From Parcubacteria group bacterium CG11_big_fil_rev_8_21_14_0_20_39_14 (GTDB lineage Bacteria > Patescibacteriota > Minisyncoccia > Minisyncoccales > GCA-002787255), in contig PCWD01000048.1 of assembly GCA_002787255.1 (NCBI GenBank), forward strand, positions 1 through 7,122: a DNA stretch of 7,122 bases. Reading direction: 5' to 3'. A program made the position numbers and the translations under genes. The stretch's first letter is position 1, and every line of letters starts with the position of its first letter. The notes under the pieces were generated by a model. The model saw only the letters and a program-made list of their open reading frames with translations, searched no databases and was not told the DNA's origin. Shown here in pieces: positions 4,396-7,122 of the stretch.

Positions 4396-5216
4396 CAAGT
4401 TTTTTTCGCTACCAAATAAATGTTATAATTTTTTGCCCGCCCCGTAGGAAACCAACGGTTGTCCTTCAGGGTTTCTCCTCTTCTAAGAATTCCTGTTTTT
4501 TCTATTTTAAAACCGGACTCCTCGGTTAAATTTTTTAGTTCTTTTTTTGTAAAACAGTGAACATATCGTGAAATTTTGTTCTGCCAGGGAACAAAAATAT
4601 CCTTAAAATCTAATTCAGTTCTGCCAATAATTTTTAATAAACTATATTTAAAAATTAATTTTAAGGTCTTGGGTCTTCTCCATAAGCTCCAAACAGTTAA
4701 AATTAAAATGCCTTCTGGTTTTAAAACTCTTTTTGCCTCTTTCAAAAACCGCTTCCTGTATTCCCCTGACGGAATATAATGCAAAACAGCAACAGAAAAA
4801 ATCTTATCAAAATAATTATCCCGGAAAGGAAGATTCAGCGCATCCGCCACCATAAATTTCGGCTTAATTGAAAATTGAAAACCCTTCGGCAAAGGCTTCG
4901 AGTGAGCCTCAGCCGAACTCCTCGGGGTGGTGAGCGTAGCCGAACCATTGAAAATTGAAAATTTATCCCTGGCTATTTCTATCAACTTTTCCGAATTATC
5001 CACTCCCACATATTCAATATCTTGAGTTTTGAATAATTCAATCAGCCGTCCATTTCCGCATCCCAAATCCAAAATTCTGTCGCCATCCTTGATATAATCC
5101 TTGAAAATGTTAAACTCTCCCCAGGCGGAATAGCGGGAGTCGGAAAAATCTTTGGCGATTTTATCAAAATCCTCTTTTGTCTTTTTTAATAAATGAGCGG
5201 CGTATTTTCTTTTCAT
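4395..5216 (-). CDS. class I SAM methyltransferase, Trm9/ALKBH8-like (putative wobble-uridine methylase)
   Basis: A class I SAM-dependent methyltransferase of 273 residues. Motif I is DLGCGNGRL (50-58), motif II is VGVDNS (70-75) with the ribose-binding D73, then ADALNLPF (124-131), FDKIFSVAVLHYI (136-148) and RVLKPEGILIL (163-173). The N-terminal IAKDFSDSRYSAW (20-32) and the C-terminal VPWQ...RYVHCFTKKEL (209-226) resemble, from memory, the Trm9/ALKBH8 family that methylates cm5U34 to mcm5U34 in tRNA. The neighbour, starting 23 bases away on the other strand, is Elp3, the enzyme that makes cm5U, which supports this role. Residues 86-118 are a foreign-looking insertion between motifs II and III, encoded by a repeat element. 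An AGGAG precedes the ATG by only three bases. A generic small-molecule methyltransferase remains possible. No Trm112-like partner is visible. Confidence 0.85.
   Translation of the reverse strand: MKRKYAAHLLKKTKEDFDKIAKDFSDSRYSAWGEFNIFKDYIKDGDRILDLGCGNGRLIELFKTQDIEYVGVDNSEKLIEIARDKFSIFNGSATLTTPRSSAEAHSKPLPKGFQFSIKPKFMVADALNLPFRDNYFDKIFSVAVLHYIPSGEYRKRFLKEAKRVLKPEGILILTVWSLWRRPKTLKLIFKYSLLKIIGRTELDFKDIFVPWQNKISRYVHCFTKKELKNLTEESGFKIEKTGILRRGETLKDNRWFPTGRAKNYNIYLVAKKT
4867..4961. repeat. repeat element inside the methyltransferase gene, flanked by 15-bp direct repeats
   Basis: ATTGAAAATTGAAAA occurs at 4867-4881 and again at 4947-4961. Between them are 65 GC-rich bases. On the minus strand these contain two imperfect copies of a GTTCGGCT..GCTCAC unit and stems such as GGCT...AGCC and TTCGGC...GCCGAA. 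The insert is read in frame as a Ser/Thr/Pro/Ala-rich peptide (about residues 91-111) unlike the Lys/Ile/Phe-rich host protein. The direct repeat is itself a tandem of ATTGAAA, so slippage by seven could have adjusted the reading frame. Confidence 0.7.
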
Positions 5217-5219
5217 AAA

Positions 5220-5224
5220 CTCCT
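5220..5224 (-). promoter_or_regulatory. Shine-Dalgarno of the methyltransferase gene
   Basis: AGGAG on the minus strand lies three bases before ATG (5216-5214). This is a good core with unusually tight spacing. It is one of the few clear ribosome-binding sites in the window; cca, guaB and elp3 lack one. Confidence 0.5.
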
Positions 5225-5239
5225 AAAAATTTACAAATA

Positions 5240-7048
5240 ATGAATGTTCTGGAAAAAATAATAGAAAATTTAATAAAAGGTCGGGTAGAAACCTCGGCTG
5301 ATTTGGCAAAAATTAAAAGAAGAGCGGCAAAAGAATATAAAGTTCCCTGTCCTTCCAATATAGAGCTCTTGAAAGCAGAGCATAGAAAAATTAAAGAGCA
5401 AAAATCAAAAATCAAATATAGAAAATTAGAGGAACTTTTACGAAAAAGAAAGGTTCGTTCACTTTCTGGTGTGGCCGTGGTTACGGTTTTAACCAAGCCT
5501 TATAAATGTCCTGGAAGGTGCGTTTTCTGCCCTGAAGAAAAATTTTTCCCGAAGAGTTACTTGCCTGGCGAGCCGGCCGCCCAAAGAGCAAAAAATTTAA
5601 ATTACGAGCCATATTTGCAGGTGAAAAAAAGATTGGAAAGTTTAAAATTGGAGGGACATTTTACAGATAAAATTGAGTTAATAATTTTAGGGGGAACATG
5701 GAGTTATTATCCGAAAAAATATCAGGAAAATTTCGTAAAATGGTGTTTTGGGGCAGCAAACGAGTTTGATTCACTTAAAAATCCGAAATCCGAAACCCTA
5801 AATCCTAAACAAACTCCAAATCCCAAATTCCAAACATTAAAAAACGCCCAACGAAAAAATGAGAGGGCAAAGTGTCGGATTGTGGGATTAACTGTTGAGA
5901 CCAGACCAGACTTAGTAGATGAAAAAGAAACGATTTGGTTAAGATATTTGGGGGTAACCAAAGTGGAATTGGGAGCTCAAATTATTAATGATAAAATTTT
6001 GGAGTTCAATCAAAGGGGCCATGGGGTCAAAGAAATAATCAGCGCCACTAAAATCTTGAAAGATGCCGGATTTAAAGTTTGTTATCATTTAATGCTGAAT
6101 TTGCCGGGTTCCAGCCCCAAAAAAGATTTTAGCTCTTTTAAAAAAGTTTTTGCCAGTTCGGATTTTAGACCGGATTGGCTGAAAATTTATCCCTGCGTTG
6201 TTTGCAAGGGTTCTAAACTTTATCAGCTCTGGAAACAGGGAAAATACAAACCCTATTCCGATAAACAGTTAATTGAAATTTTGGTTAAAATTAAATCCCA
6301 AATTTTGCCTTACTTTGTAAGAGTGGGAAGATTGTTCAGGGATATTCCGGTCCCCAGGATTGAAGCCGGCTGCAAAATCTCTAACTTGAGAGAAGTGGTG
6401 AGTGAGGAGATGAAAAAAAGAGAGCTGAAATGCAAATGCATCAGATGTCGAGAAATCAGGGGAGAATATCATCCTTCACCAAGGGCTACAAAAGACAAAG
6501 CAATCCAAAAATTAAAACTCTTTCGAGAGGATTATGATGCCTCCGATGGCAGGGAGATGTTCTTAAGTTTTGAAGATAAAAACCGAGAAAGAATTTACAG
6601 TTTTTTAAGGATGCGGATACCATCGCAAATTTTCAACGGCGGAAAACCGGGCAATAGAACAATTTCAGCAGGGAACAGACACTTTATTCCAATCTTGCAA
6701 GGCGCGGCTATAATCAGAGAACTCCACACTTACGGTCAGCTCCACCCGCTTGAAACTAAAAATGAGCGGAGTCAAAGTCCACTCATATCCCCTCAACATA
6801 AAGGACTTGGGAAGAAATTAATGAAGGAGGCGGAAAAAATTGTTTGTACTGAGTTTAACCGCGGTCTTAAAAAAGAATTTGGAAATTCGCATGTACCAAT
6901 TCGCGTTGCCGAAGCCCGAACAAAGCGAGGACTTAGGCGGGCTATTCGCATATCTAAAATTGCGGTGATTTCGGGAATTGGAGCTCGCCACTACTATCAA
7001 AAATTAAACTATAAGCTAAAAAATACTTATATGCTCAAACTCCTTTAG
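5240..7048 (+). CDS. elp3: Elp3-family tRNA uridine(34) carboxymethyltransferase (radical SAM + acetyltransferase)
   Basis: Elp3 uses a radical SAM centre and acetyl-CoA to install the carboxymethyl group of cm5U at tRNA wobble U34. The N-terminal part (1-80) is basic and likely tRNA-binding. The cluster cysteines are in CPGRCVFCPEE (90-100; C90, C94, C97). Further family motifs are LGGTWSYYP (150-158), GLTVETRPD (216-224), ELGAQ (243-247), HLMLNLPG (283-290) and LKIYPC (314-319). The zinc-site segment CKCIRCREI (398-406) follows. The C-terminal GNAT domain has GAAIIRELHTYG (488-499), the acetyl-CoA loop QHKGLGKKLM (519-528) and KIAVISGIGARHYYQKLNY (573-591). All catalytic parts appear intact. 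It is longer (602) than usual because of extra loops: about 180-200 (heptamer repeat), possibly 465-480, about 508-517, and 549-571 (palindrome). There is no Shine-Dalgarno. Its start lies 23 bases from the divergent methyltransferase, so the promoters must overlap or lie inside the opposite gene. Confidence 0.93.
   Translation: MNVLEKIIENLIKGRVETSADLAKIKRRAAKEYKVPCPSNIELLKAEHRKIKEQKSKIKYRKLEELLRKRKVRSLSGVAVVTVLTKPYKCPGRCVFCPEEKFFPKSYLPGEPAAQRAKNLNYEPYLQVKKRLESLKLEGHFTDKIELIILGGTWSYYPKKYQENFVKWCFGAANEFDSLKNPKSETLNPKQTPNPKFQTLKNAQRKNERAKCRIVGLTVETRPDLVDEKETIWLRYLGVTKVELGAQIINDKILEFNQRGHGVKEIISATKILKDAGFKVCYHLMLNLPGSSPKKDFSSFKKVFASSDFRPDWLKIYPCVVCKGSKLYQLWKQGKYKPYSDKQLIEILVKIKSQILPYFVRVGRLFRDIPVPRIEAGCKISNLREVVSEEMKKRELKCKCIRCREIRGEYHPSPRATKDKAIQKLKLFREDYDASDGREMFLSFEDKNRERIYSFLRMRIPSQIFNGGKPGNRTISAGNRHFIPILQGAAIIRELHTYGQLHPLETKNERSQSPLISPQHKGLGKKLMKEAEKIVCTEFNRGLKKEFGNSHVPIRVAEARTKRGLRRAIRISKIAVISGIGARHYYQKLNYKLKNTYMLKLL
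5779..5831. repeat. degenerate heptamer array inside elp3 (AAATCCN family)
   Basis: Seven-base periodicity is plain: AAATCCG, AAATCCG, AAACCCT, AAATCCT, a four-base partial unit, AAACTCC, AAATCCC, AAATTCC. It encodes an Asn/Pro/Lys/Thr/Gln-rich low-complexity loop with repeated NPK (residues 181-200). The loop precedes the conserved RIVGLTVETRPD strand of the radical SAM domain. The same heptamer family occurs in non-coding DNA at 4062-4089. Confidence 0.75.
6763..6785. repeat. short imperfect palindrome inside the elp3 acetyltransferase domain
   Basis: TGAGCGGA (6763-6770) and TCCACTCA (6778-6785) pair at seven of eight positions around a seven-base loop. It encodes the extra residues just before SPQHKGLG, where relatives usually have a short linker. 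The evidence is weaker than for the other inserts. Confidence 0.35.
6885..6951. repeat. palindromic element with 8-bp direct repeats inside elp3
   Basis: ATTCGCAT occurs at 6885-6892 and 6944-6951. Within, TGC-GAA-GCCCG and CGGGC-TTC-GCA arms form an imperfect stem over about 6907-6950, and AGCCCG/CGGGCT is exact. The encoded segment is arginine-rich (RVAEARTKRGLRRAIR) whereas the host protein prefers lysine. In typical Elp3 proteins the helix ends directly before KIAVISGIG, so about 20 residues are extra here. Confidence 0.6.
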
Positions 7049-7083
7049 TTTTGAGTAGCTCAAGGGGTAGAAAAGAACTGCCG

Positions 7084-7122
7084 CTATTCTCCGAGCTGTT
7101 TTTTAACTTTATCAATCACCTC
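7084..7122 (-). CDS. C-terminal end of an unidentified gene running off the window
   Basis: On the minus strand the last bases read as 12 codons ending in TAG: E-V-I-D-K-V-K-K-Q-L-G-E. The composition, a charged amphipathic helix, looks like a real protein terminus, and it converges on elp3 with 35 bases between the stops. Too little is present to name a family. The intervening 7049-7083 contains only a weak TTGAG-TAG-CTCAA stem and no T run. Confidence 0.35.
   Translation of the reverse strand, partial: EVIDKVKKQLGE

Noticed and set aside
7051..7063. TTGAG-TAG-CTCAA as a bidirectional terminator between elp3 and the right-edge gene
   Set aside because: The stem has only five pairs and no T run on either side; too weak to call.

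Overview
The window is AT-rich, with lysine-rich proteins, little Shine-Dalgarno signal, short intergenic gaps and many short palindromes, some of them inside genes. The CCA-adding enzyme is of the bacterial type with an HD domain, the IMP dehydrogenase carries CBS domains, and the tRNA genes encode their own CCA ends. Together with a stand-alone Elp3, this fits a small-genome uncultivated bacterium, most likely Patescibacteria (candidate phyla radiation). That placement is inference from style and gene content; no rRNA or marker gene is present to confirm it.

Layout, left to right. (1) The first 14 bases look like the 3' end of a plus-strand tRNA, facing a minus-strand tRNA-Arg(UCG) with its own promoter. 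(2) Bases 109-565 contain no convincing protein gene but are full of inverted repeats; the block at 157-311 may be a structured RNA. (3) A plus-strand pair follows: a CCA-adding enzyme/poly(A) polymerase-family nucleotidyltransferase with an HD domain (566-2176), then guaB, IMP dehydrogenase (2201-3685), 24 bases apart. (4) A tRNA island carries tRNA-Pro(CGG) (plus) and tRNA-Arg(CCG) (minus), separated by a terminator-like hairpin and a 30-bp palindrome. (5) Bases 4019-4394 hold a short heptamer repeat and a likely independent minus-strand non-coding RNA with a good promoter and a terminal hairpin. (6) A divergent pair with a 23-base gap follows: a Trm9/ALKBH8-like SAM methyltransferase (minus) and Elp3 (plus). 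(7) The right edge holds the last codons of a minus-strand gene.

The most interesting functional idea is the Elp3/methyltransferase pair. In eukaryotes Elp3 makes cm5U at the tRNA wobble uridine and Trm9/ALKBH8 methylates it to mcm5U. A bacterial two-gene version beside tRNA genes, including a U34 tRNA-Arg(UCG), would be a compact wobble-uridine modification module. The theme of the window is tRNA: three complete tRNA genes, CCA repair, and wobble modification, with guaB the exception.

The second notable theme is repeat invasion of coding sequence. The CCA enzyme, the methyltransferase and Elp3 each carry extra in-frame segments encoded by palindromic or heptameric repeats, at places where their families normally have short loops. 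This recalls the palindromic elements of Rickettsia that are tolerated inside protein genes.
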